This document shows, piece after piece, positions 34,147-40,633 of a stretch of DNA of 64,000 nucleotides. A program made the translations under genes and the position numbers. Positions within the stretch are counted from its first letter, which is position 1, and every line of letters starts with the position of its first letter. The notes under the pieces are model-generated. The model did not search any database. It saw nothing but the letters and a program-made list of their open reading frames with translations, and was not told the DNA's origin. Source of the DNA: Solimonas flava DSM 18980 (GTDB lineage: Bacteria; Pseudomonadota; Gammaproteobacteria; Nevskiales; Nevskiaceae); assembly GCF_000426685.1 (NCBI RefSeq), contig NZ_AUFV01000001.1:434001-498000 (forward strand). The letters run 5' to 3'.

Positions 34147-35535
34147 TCAAATCGCGGCCGAATGTCGCGCCGCCGGCATGGCCGGGGCGTAACGATCGAA
34201 CACGCGGGCGATATTGCGGACCAGCGGACGGCCGCGCGGCGTGACGAGCAGGCGCTCGCCGTCGATTCGGACCAGACCGTCGTCGGCAAGCGCGCGCAGC
34301 GCATCGCGCGCAGCGTGGAAATGGCTCCAGAAGGTGACGCCGTGGCGGGCGCCGAGCGCAGCGCCATCGACTTCGCCGGCGCACATGATCCGGTCGATCA
34401 CATCGCGTCGCAGCAGATCCTCGGCATCCAGGCGCAGCCCGCGCCGCACCGGCAGCTGGCCGGCATCGACGCACTGCAGATAGTCGTCGAGCCGCTTGGC
34501 GTTCTGCGCATAGCAATCGGCGATGCGGCTGATCGCGCTCATGCCGATGCCGATCAGTTCGGCGCCGGCGTGCGTCGAATAGCCCTGGAAATTGCGATGC
34601 AGGCTGCCCTGCTCCAGCGCCTGCGCCAGATCGTCGCCCGGCCGCGCGAAGTGATCCATGCCGATGCGCCGATAACCGGCGGCGGTGAACGCCTCGACCG
34701 CCGTGCGCAGCAGTTCGAGGCGCGTGCCCGCGTCCGGCAGCTCGTCGCGATGGATCTGCCGCTGCGCCGGGAACATCTGCGGCATGTGCGCGTAGGCGTA
34801 GACCGCAATGCGGTCGGGCTGCAGCCCGGCGACCTGAGCGAGCGTCTTCTCGAACGAAGCCGGCGTCTGTCGCGGCAGGCCATAGATCAGGTCGATCGCG
34901 ATCGAACGGATGCCGGCGGCGCGCGCCGCCTCGACGGCCGCCGCGGTCAGCGCCAGCGGCTGCTCGCGATTGATCGCCTGCTGCACCGCCGGATCGAGAT
35001 CCTGTACGCCGAAGCTGACGCGGTTGAAGCCGAGCTCGGCGAGCGCGCGCAGGCGACCGGCGTCGACGGTGCGCGGATCGATCTCCAGCGAATACTCACG
35101 CTCGGCGTCCGCGACGAAGCCGAACTGGCGTTCGAGCGAGGACATCAGGTGCGCGAACTGGCGTTCGTCGAACTCGGTCGGCGTGCCGCCGCCGAAATGC
35201 AGCTGGCGTATGCCGCGACCCTGCCCGTCCCACAGCGCGCCCCACAGGCGGATTTCGTCGGCGAGACGATCGGCGTAGCGCTCGACCACTTCGCGCTGGC
35301 GATTGATGACGCGCGTGCACGCGCAATAGAAGCAGGGACTGGTGCAGAACGGCACGTGCAGGTAGATCGACGGCGCCGAGCCCGGCGGTACGCGTTCGAT
35401 CGCCGCACGCAGCGCGTCGATGCCGAAGCCTTCGTCGAACTGCAGCGCGGTCGGATAGGAGGTATAGCGCGGCACCGAACCGCCGTAGCGGCGGATCAGG
35501 TCGGCATCGAAATCGGTATTGTCGCGAGAAGCCAT
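34147..35535 (-). CDS. hemN: Oxygen-independent coproporphyrinogen III dehydrogenase (HemN)
   Basis: The protein is about 462 aa. The radical SAM cluster motif CxxxCxxC is present as FCTSPCFYCACT, followed by GGGTPTEFDE (SAM binding) and the HemN C-terminal domain. The N-terminus RRYGGSVPRYTSYPTALQF is the HemN substrate-binding motif, so this is true HemN rather than HemW. It makes protoporphyrinogen for haem when O2 is scarce. An FNR-type box lies 55 nt upstream. It lies directly upstream of, and parallel to, the cbb3 operon that needs the haem. Confidence 0.95.
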   Translation of the reverse strand: MASRDNTDFDADLIRRYGGSVPRYTSYPTALQFDEGFGIDALRAAIERVPPGSAPSIYLHVPFCTSPCFYCACTRVINRQREVVERYADRLADEIRLWGALWDGQGRGIRQLHFGGGTPTEFDERQFAHLMSSLERQFGFVADAEREYSLEIDPRTVDAGRLRALAELGFNRVSFGVQDLDPAVQQAINREQPLALTAAAVEAARAAGIRSIAIDLIYGLPRQTPASFEKTLAQVAGLQPDRIAVYAYAHMPQMFPAQRQIHRDELPDAGTRLELLRTAVEAFTAAGYRRIGMDHFARPGDDLAQALEQGSLHRNFQGYSTHAGAELIGIGMSAISRIADCYAQNAKRLDDYLQCVDAGQLPVRRGLRLDAEDLLRRDVIDRIMCAGEVDGAALGARHGVTFWSHFHAARDALRALADDGLVRIDGERLLVTPRGRPLVRNIARVFDRYAPAMPAARHSAAI

Positions 35536-35590
35536 GGCGTGCACCGAGAAGGGGGCGGCGCGATTCTGGGAAGCGGGGCATGCGTCCGCC

Positions 35591-35604
35591 TTGATCCGGA
35601 TCAG
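35591..35604 (-). promoter_or_regulatory. FNR-type box upstream of hemN
   Basis: TTGATCCGGATCAG matches TTGAT-N4-ATCAA with one mismatch and lies 55 nt before the hemN ATG. Confidence 0.62.
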
Positions 35605-35622
35605 GGTTTGGCCGCAGCACCG

Positions 35623-35636
35623 ATGATCCGCGTCAA
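35623..35636 (+). promoter_or_regulatory. FNR-type box upstream of ompW
   Basis: ATGATCCGCGTCAA matches TTGAY-N4-RTCAA with one mismatch and lies 59 nt before the ompW ATG. It is separated by 18 nt from the hemN box, so the divergent pair each has its own site. Confidence 0.58.
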
Positions 35637-35695
35637 TGTTGGGTTTTCGCCGTGCGCCGACACTGCGCTCCGTATTCACCCACCGGAGCATCACG

Positions 35696-36301
35696 ATGAA
35701 AAAGACCCTCCTCCCGATCGCTGCAGGCCTCGCTGTGCTTTCGTACTCGGCGCTGGCGCCGGCGTACGAGAGTGGTGACTGGGTCGCACGCGTCGGCACG
35801 CATTACATCGATCCGAAGAGCGACAACAACGACACCGTGGACGTCAAGGGCGCGCTCGGCCTGACCGGCAGCGTTTCGTACTTCATTGCCCCGCAGTTCG
35901 CCGCCGAATTGCTGCTGGCGGCACCGTACAAGCACGACATCGAACTCAAGGACGGCACCGAGGTCGGCAGCACGCGCCACCTGCCGCCGACGCTGTCGCT
36001 CGTGTGGTATCCGCAGCTCGACCAGACCTGGCATCCGTTCATCGGCGCCGGCCTGAACTACACGACCTTCTTCGACGAGAAGACCAAGGGTCCGCTGGCC
36101 GGCACCAAGCTCAAGCTCGATGACTCGTTCGGCATCGCCGCGGTCGTCGGCCTGCAGGTCGATTTCACGCCGCAGTGGAGCGTCGTCGTCGACGCCCGCT
36201 ACTTCGACATCGACACCAAGGCCAAGGTCGACGGCACGTCGGTCGGCACGGTCGAAATCGATCCGTTCGGCTACGGCGTCAGCGTCGGCTATCGCTTCTA
36301 A
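35696..36301 (+). CDS. ompW: OmpW-family outer membrane protein
   Basis: The protein is about 201 aa with a signal peptide (MKKTLLPIAAGLAVLSYSAL, cut after APA). It has the eight-strand barrel pattern of OmpW (YESGDWVARVGTHYIDP, LAAPYKHDIEL, PTLSLVWYPQ, IGAGLNYTTFF) and ends GYGVSVGYRF with the C-terminal Phe. OmpW forms a small hydrophobic channel and is FNR-induced in several proteobacteria; here an FNR-type box is 59 nt upstream. Divergent from hemN. Confidence 0.92.
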   Translation: MKKTLLPIAAGLAVLSYSALAPAYESGDWVARVGTHYIDPKSDNNDTVDVKGALGLTGSVSYFIAPQFAAELLLAAPYKHDIELKDGTEVGSTRHLPPTLSLVWYPQLDQTWHPFIGAGLNYTTFFDEKTKGPLAGTKLKLDDSFGIAAVVGLQVDFTPQWSVVVDARYFDIDTKAKVDGTSVGTVEIDPFGYGVSVGYRF

Positions 36302-36321
36302 GGGGGACGGCGCGGGCGGCC

Positions 36322-36335
36322 ATGACATCGGTCAA
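36322..36335 (+). promoter_or_regulatory. FNR-type box downstream of ompW, in front of a candidate sRNA
   Basis: ATGACATCGGTCAA matches TTGAC-N4-GTCAA with one mismatch. It lies inside the loop of a 9-bp inverted repeat (GCGGGCGGC at 36312-36320 and GCCGCCCGC at 36339-36347). No coding gene starts downstream on the plus strand. Confidence 0.48.
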
Positions 36336-36369
36336 TGCGCCGCCCGCACCTTTAGAACAAGATTTTCCA

Positions 36370-36498
36370 ACCGAGCACCCACGGCGCCCAGGCCGCAAGA
36401 CGGCCTCCGAGATCCAGCATCCGGGCCTGCCGTAGCGTGATCGAACCGAGCCCTCCTCTGGCTGGCGTACCGATGGCGGACGCCGGCCATCTTTTTTT
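36370..36498 (+). ncRNA. Candidate FNR-controlled small RNA with anti-Shine-Dalgarno loop
   Basis: If the box at 36322-36335 acts from the usual -41.5, transcription starts near 36370. The following 129 nt encode no plausible protein but hold three hairpins: AGGCCG-CAAGA-CGGCCT (36390-36406), AGCC-CTCCTCT-GGCT (36449-36463) and the terminator stem with its T-run (36472-36498). The exposed CUCCUCU loop is complementary to Shine-Dalgarno sequences, as in several known proteobacterial sRNAs. The start is inferred; the -10 region (around TAGAACAAGAT) is weak. Could alternatively be the 3' UTR of ompW. Confidence 0.5.
36472..36498 (+). terminator. Intrinsic terminator (ompW 3' end or candidate sRNA)
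   Basis: GATGGC, loop GGACGCCG, GCCATC, then seven T. This is the cleanest plus-strand intrinsic terminator in the window, 170 nt after the ompW stop. Confidence 0.75.
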
Positions 36499-36556
36499 GT
36501 GCGGCCTTCTCCGGCGGCGAATCTGCCGGACCGTCGGCGCGCAGCGCCAGCGGAAC

Positions 36557-38707
36557 CTACCGGCGGTCTTCGATGCAGTGAATCGTCGCGGCCAGTTCGT
36601 CGAGCGGCACGGCCGGCGAATACAGAAAGCCCTGACCTTCCTGGCAGCCCAGCTCGCGCAACACCTGTGCCTGCTCCTCGGTCTCGATCCCTTCCGCGAC
36701 GACGTCGACGCTCATGTGTCGACCCATGGCGATGATCGCCGCGGTGACCGCCGCGTGCCGCACGCCGGCCGCCATCTCGTGCACGAACATGCGATCGATC
36801 TTCAAGCGGTCGAGCGGAAAGCGGGTGACCTGCGCCAGGCTCGAATAGCCGGTGCCGAAATCGTCGATCGCCACGCGCACGCCGAGTTCGTGCAGATCCA
36901 TGATGGCATGCGCGATGTCGTCGTCGACGAACGCGCTTTCGGTGATTTCGAGTTCCAGGCGCTCCGGATCGAAGTTGTTGTCGGCCAGCGCGTCGCTGAC
37001 GATCTCGACCATGTTCGACTCGCGCAGCTGGCGCGGCGAGAGGTTGATGCTCAGGCGCAGCCCCGGCACGCGACCGAGATCGAGCTGGCTGATTTCGCGA
37101 CAGGCGGTGCGCAGCACCCATTCACCGATCGGTGCGATCAGGCCGGTCTGTTCGGCGACCGGGATGAAATGCGCCGGCGAAGTCGTAATGCCGTTCATGC
37201 ACGGCCAGCGCAGCAGCGCTTCGACGCCGGTGACCCGACCCGAGCGCAGATCGACCTGCGGCTGATAGGCGACGCAGAATTCGTTGCGGCCCATCGCCTG
37301 CCGCATGGCGTGCTCGATGCGCCAGCGTTCGCTGGCGGCGTCGGCCATCTTGTGGCTGAACGGCATGAAGCGTCCGCGCCCGGCCTCCTTGGCCGCGTAC
37401 ATCGCGGTGTCGGCATTTTTGATCAGATCGTCGACGGTGAGCGCGTCGTCCGGATACAGGCAGATGCCGATGCTCGGTGAAATCTCGACCGTGTGCCCGT
37501 CGAGCTGCAGCGGCTTGCACAGCTCGCGCACGATCTTGCGCGCGACGAGCTGCGCGATGATCGGACGCCGCATGCCGGCGAGCACGACGACGAACTCGTC
37601 GCCGCCCATGCGCGCCACCATGTCGTTGATGCGCACACAGCTGCGCAGGCGCGTCGCCACCAGGCCGAGCAGCTTGTCGCCCATGTAATGCCCGAGCGAA
37701 TCGTTGACGCGCTTGAAGTTGTCGAGGTCGATCAGCAGCACGCCGACCTGGCCGCCCTCGCGCTCGACGGCGCCGATCGCGGCGGCGAGGCGTTCATGCA
37801 GCACCAGACGGTTCGGCAGGCCGGTCAGCGCGTCCTGCTCGGCGATGATGCGCATGTGCTCTTCATAGCGCTTGCGCTCGCTGAGGTCGTAGAGGATGGC
37901 GATGTAGCCGAACAGCATGCCGCTGCGATTGCGCAGCCCGGAGATCGCCAGGTGGATCGGCACGCGCGTACCGTCGGAGCAGCGCCAGACGTATTCGCGC
38001 ATCTCGCCGTTGCCGAACGGGATCTCGCCGCGCCGGCCACGCGCGTGGCCCGGCTCGGCGTTCTCGTCCAGCTCGATGAGCTGGATCGCCGAATCCGGCT
38101 GGTCGCGCACGACGATCGGCAGGCGATGCCCGAGCAGCTCGGCCTTGCGCAGGCGCAGCACCCGCTCGGCCGACGGACTGAATTCGAGGACGCGGCCGTC
38201 GATGTCGGTGGCGATGATCGGGAACGCCGCCGAGTCGATGATCGACTGCGCCAGCGCCGACGCTTCCTCGGCCCGCCGCCGTTCCGCATGACGCTCGCTG
38301 GCGTCGAAAATCGAGGCCAGCACCATGACTTCGCTGCCGGAGCGCAGGACGTCGAGCCCGACCTCGATCGGCAAACGACTGCCATCCTTGCGCACGCCGA
38401 ACAGTTCGCGACCGGCGCCCATCTCGCGGGTGCCGGGGCTGCGCATGAAGCGCGCGCGGTCGGTCGCGTGCGCGGCACGCTTGTCCTCCGGCACCAGCCT
38501 GTCGATCGACAGGCCGCGAAGCTCGGCCGCGTCATAGCCGAACAGGCGCGCGGCGCGATGGTTGGCGAGTTCGATACCACCATCTGCATTGACCAGCATC
38601 ACCGCGTTCGGCATGCCGTCGAGCACCGCGCCCAGCCATCCGGCACTGCGCGCCGCCGCGATATCCCGGGAGCGTTCCGCCGCAGAGGAGTGTTCGTCGT
38701 TCGACAT
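36557..38707 (-). CDS. PAS-PAS-GGDEF-EAL cyclic-di-GMP signalling protein
   Basis: The protein is 716 aa. PAS 1 (LDGMPNAVMLVNADGGIELA), PAS 2 (SIIDSAAFPIIATDIDGRVL) with a PAC stretch, GGDEF domain with intact MARMGGDEFVVVLAG, and EAL domain with GVEALLRWP, INLSPRQLRE, ELEITESAFVDD and IDDFGTGYSSL. Both active sites look complete, so it may make or break c-di-GMP depending on the signal. There is no membrane segment, so it senses a cytoplasmic cue. An FNR-type site lies 105 nt upstream, hinting at oxygen-linked control. Confidence 0.92.
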   Translation of the reverse strand: MSNDEHSSAAERSRDIAAARSAGWLGAVLDGMPNAVMLVNADGGIELANHRAARLFGYDAAELRGLSIDRLVPEDKRAAHATDRARFMRSPGTREMGAGRELFGVRKDGSRLPIEVGLDVLRSGSEVMVLASIFDASERHAERRRAEEASALAQSIIDSAAFPIIATDIDGRVLEFSPSAERVLRLRKAELLGHRLPIVVRDQPDSAIQLIELDENAEPGHARGRRGEIPFGNGEMREYVWRCSDGTRVPIHLAISGLRNRSGMLFGYIAILYDLSERKRYEEHMRIIAEQDALTGLPNRLVLHERLAAAIGAVEREGGQVGVLLIDLDNFKRVNDSLGHYMGDKLLGLVATRLRSCVRINDMVARMGGDEFVVVLAGMRRPIIAQLVARKIVRELCKPLQLDGHTVEISPSIGICLYPDDALTVDDLIKNADTAMYAAKEAGRGRFMPFSHKMADAASERWRIEHAMRQAMGRNEFCVAYQPQVDLRSGRVTGVEALLRWPCMNGITTSPAHFIPVAEQTGLIAPIGEWVLRTACREISQLDLGRVPGLRLSINLSPRQLRESNMVEIVSDALADNNFDPERLELEITESAFVDDDIAHAIMDLHELGVRVAIDDFGTGYSSLAQVTRFPLDRLKIDRMFVHEMAAGVRHAAVTAAIIAMGRHMSVDVVAEGIETEEQAQVLRELGCQEGQGFLYSPAVPLDELAATIHCIEDRR

Positions 38708-39014
38708 GCTGAGGCCCGGAAAACGGTGCTACCGGTTGATGATCGCGCACGACGCGACGTTTCGTATCGGGGCAGTAGAGGTGAAGCGCGGCACTACGCC
38801 CATGATCTGCATCAAGCCGCCGGGCTTGCCTCGGCGACCAGAACCCGCGCCCACAGCTTAACGCGCTGCCCCGCCCGTCTGCGGCTGTCAACTCGGGCCG
38901 CTGCCACCGCCTGTCGGCAAAGCCTTCGTGACACGCCGATTCCAATAGCGTTGCAGATGCACTTCTCCTACGATAGCCAGGCCCGTATCGGGTTTTCATC
39001 GAGGAGAGTGTTGG
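38708..39014. other. 307-bp divergent intergenic region
   Basis: It separates the leftward GGDEF/EAL gene from the rightward SWIB gene. It contains an FNR-like site (38813-38826), a small CCCG-TAT-CGGG hairpin followed by TTTT (38982-38996) in the SWIB leader, and a GAGGAG ribosome-binding site just before 39015. No coding region is supported. Confidence 0.55.
38813..38826 (-). promoter_or_regulatory. FNR-type box upstream of GGDEF/EAL gene
   Basis: ATGATCTGCATCAA matches TTGAT-N4-ATCAA with one mismatch, 105 nt before the GGDEF/EAL start and 188 nt before the SWIB gene. Confidence 0.45.
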
Positions 39015-39419
39015 ATGGCGACTGCGAAGAAGAAGTCTGCGGCGAAGAAGGCCCCGGCCAAGAAGGTCGTGAAGAAGGCGGCGGCGAAGAAGGCCCCGGC
39101 CAAGAAGGTGGTGAAGAAGGTGGCGGCGAAGAAGGCCCCGGCCAAGAAGGCGGTGAAGAAGGCCAAGCGCAAGCCGAGCGCCGCCCTCATGAAGCCGATG
39201 ACGCCGAGCCCGATGCTCGCCGAGATCGTCGGCGCCAAGCCGCAGCCGCGCGGCCAGATCACCAAGAACCTCTGGGCTTACATCAAGAAGAACGGCCTGC
39301 AGGACAAGGTCAACAAGCGGCAGATCAACGCCGACGAGAAGCTGAAGAAGATCTTCGGCGGCAAGTCCAGCGTCAGCATGTTCGAGATGACCGCCCTGGT
39401 CAGCAAGCACATCAGCTGA
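39015..39419 (+). CDS. SWIB/MDM2-domain protein with lysine-rich histone-like tail
   Basis: The product is 134 aa. Residues ~1-55 are a Lys/Ala/Pro tail made of three repeats of AAKKAPAKKVVKK type, resembling histone H1. Residues ~58-134 form a SWIB domain (PSPMLAEIVGAKPQPRGQIT, then LWAYIKKNGLQDKVNKRQIN and MFEMTALVSKHIS). It probably binds DNA and affects nucleoid structure. SWIB proteins of this kind occur in Chlamydiae and some proteobacteria. GAGGAGAG lies just before the ATG. Confidence 0.9.
   Translation: MATAKKKSAAKKAPAKKVVKKAAAKKAPAKKVVKKVAAKKAPAKKAVKKAKRKPSAALMKPMTPSPMLAEIVGAKPQPRGQITKNLWAYIKKNGLQDKVNKRQINADEKLKKIFGGKSSVSMFEMTALVSKHIS
39039..39161 (+). repeat. In-frame tandem repeat in SWIB gene tail
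   Basis: Three near-identical in-frame units of 39, 42 and 42 nt each contain GGCGAAGAAGGCCCCGGCCA and encode the AAKKAPAKK tail. Copy number may vary between strains by slippage. Confidence 0.8.
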
Positions 39420-39520
39420 GGCCACTCAGGCAGGAAGCCGCGACGCAGGCATCGGGCTTGTGTCGCGCTCCCGGCCGTCATCCGAGGGCGGGAGGCTCTC
39501 CTGCCCCGGTTTTGCGGGAT

Positions 39521-39540
39521 ATGCCTGCCCGCGCAGGCAT
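39521..39540. repeat. REP-like extragenic palindrome
   Basis: ATGCCTGC-CCGC-GCAGGCAT is a perfect 8-bp stem, followed by CTGGATGCC, between the SWIB gene and tRNA-Leu. It resembles the dispersed palindromes of Xanthomonadales-type genomes and may also act as a bidirectional 3' end. Confidence 0.5.
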
Positions 39541-39587
39541 CTGGATGCCGACGTTGTCGGCAGGGTGATTCGTCGGCGGCGCAGAGC

Positions 39588-39674
39588 TGGTGCCCGAGGC
39601 CGGACTCGAACCGGCATGACCGCGAGGCCGGGGGATTTTAAGTCCCCTGCGTCTACCGATTTCGCCACTCGGGC
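39588..39674 (-). tRNA. leuZ: tRNA-Leu (anticodon UAA)
   Basis: Read on the minus strand, the acceptor GCCCGAG pairs with CTCGGGC; the anticodon arm GGGGA-CTTAAAA-TCCCC gives UAA; a long variable arm (class II) and T-arm GGTTCGAGTCC follow, with an encoded CCA. Confidence 0.96.
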
Positions 39675-39686
39675 AAAGAATTAAAG

Positions 39687-39760
39687 TGGAGGCTAGGGTC
39701 GGAATTGAACCGGCGTACGCGGATTTGCAGTCCGCTGCATGACCACTCTGCCACCTAGCC
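39687..39760 (-). tRNA. cysT: tRNA-Cys (anticodon GCA)
   Basis: On the minus strand the acceptor GGCTAGG pairs with CCTAGCC; the anticodon loop reads CTGCAAA (GCA); T-arm GGTTCAATTCC; CCA encoded. It lies 12 nt upstream of tRNA-Leu, so both are on one transcript. Confidence 0.96.
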
Positions 39761-39781
39761 CCATGGTCGTGAAGGGCCGAG

Positions 39782-39811
39782 ATTGTAACGGCCCAGCGAC
39801 TCGACTAACAA
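39782..39811 (-). promoter_or_regulatory. Candidate promoter for tRNA-Cys/tRNA-Leu
   Basis: On the minus strand TTGTTA (39806-39811) and TACAAT (39782-39787) are separated by 18 nt, 21 nt before tRNA-Cys. It begins within the T-run of the terminator after tRNA-Gly, so the two downstream tRNAs can be transcribed separately. Confidence 0.5.
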
Positions 39812-39840
39812 AAAACCCCGTGGTCTGCACCGCCGGGGTT
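39806..39840 (-). terminator. Intrinsic terminator after tRNA-Gly
   Basis: On the minus strand AACCCCG ... CGGGGTT (39814-39840) is followed by TTTTTTG. It ends the pgsA/tRNA-Gly transcript before tRNA-Cys. Confidence 0.7.
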
Positions 39841-39848
39841 ATTCGATT

Positions 39849-39924
39849 TGGAGCGGGAAACGAGGCTCGAACTCGCGACCTCAACCTTGGCAAGGTTGCG
39901 CTCTACCAACTGAGCTATTCCCGC
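39849..39924 (-). tRNA. glyW: tRNA-Gly (anticodon GCC)
   Basis: On the minus strand the acceptor GCGGGAA pairs with TTCCCGC; D-arm AGCTCAGTTGGTAGAGC; anticodon stem-loop CAACCTTGCCAAGGTTG gives GCC; T-arm GAGTTCGAGCCTC; CCA encoded. It is 82 nt downstream of pgsA. Confidence 0.96.
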
Positions 39925-40006
39925 ATCGAGGACGCGTATTTTAGAGACCGGACGACCTAAGTCAAGCATTTTATTAGGTCATTTTTTCGTCAATTGATGC
40001 GAAGGG

Positions 40007-40585
40007 CTATTCGCCGCTCTCCCGCATCATCGGCCAGGCGGCGCGCAGGTAGATCACCATGCTCCAGATCGTCAGTGCGGCGGCCACGAACAGCAGCCAG
40101 TAGCCGAGCTCGTACCAGGCGATGCCGAAGGTGCGCGTCTGCCAGATCATCATGCCGATCGCGGTCATCTGCACCGCGGTCTTCCACTTGCCAACCCAGC
40201 TGACCGCGACACTGGTGCGCGCGCCGAGCTCCGCCATCCACTCGCGCAGCGCCGAGATCGTGATCTCGCGGCCGATGATGATGGCGACCAGCACGCCGAG
40301 CAGATCGGCGGGACTGTTCTGCACGTAGGCGTCGCGCAGCAGCATCACCAGGCAGACGGCGACCAGCAGCTTGTCGGCGACCGGATCGAGGAAGGCGCCG
40401 AACTTGGTGGTCTGCTTCCAGCGTCGGGCCAGATAGCCGTCGAGCCAGTCGGTGATCGCGGCGGCGGCGTAGAGCACGGTGGCGACCTGCCGGGCGTGCG
40501 CCCACGGGACATAGAACAGGCCCAGCACGACCGGGATCACGGCGACGCGCAGCATCGTCAGGACCAGAGGCAGATTGAGACGCAC
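40007..40585 (-). CDS. pgsA: CDP-diacylglycerol--glycerol-3-phosphate 3-phosphatidyltransferase
   Basis: The protein is 192 aa with four or five membrane segments and the CDP-alcohol phosphotransferase motif D-G-x2-A-R-x8-G-x3-D-x3-D (DGYLARRWKQTTKFGAFLDP then VADK). It makes phosphatidylglycerol phosphate, the first step to phosphatidylglycerol and cardiolipin. It lies 48 nt downstream of uvrC. Confidence 0.95.
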   Translation of the reverse strand: MRLNLPLVLTMLRVAVIPVVLGLFYVPWAHARQVATVLYAAAAITDWLDGYLARRWKQTTKFGAFLDPVADKLLVAVCLVMLLRDAYVQNSPADLLGVLVAIIIGREITISALREWMAELGARTSVAVSWVGKWKTAVQMTAIGMMIWQTRTFGIAWYELGYWLLFVAAALTIWSMVIYLRAAWPMMRESGE

Positions 40586-40633
40586 CGTTTGCTTCCTTCG
40601 CCGCGGCAGGCAAGTCAGCCGCGATAGTAACGA

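Noticed and set aside
36120-36440. Open frames overlapping the ompW end and the candidate sRNA
   Set aside because: They are out-of-frame shadows of ompW running into the non-coding region with no start signal of their own.
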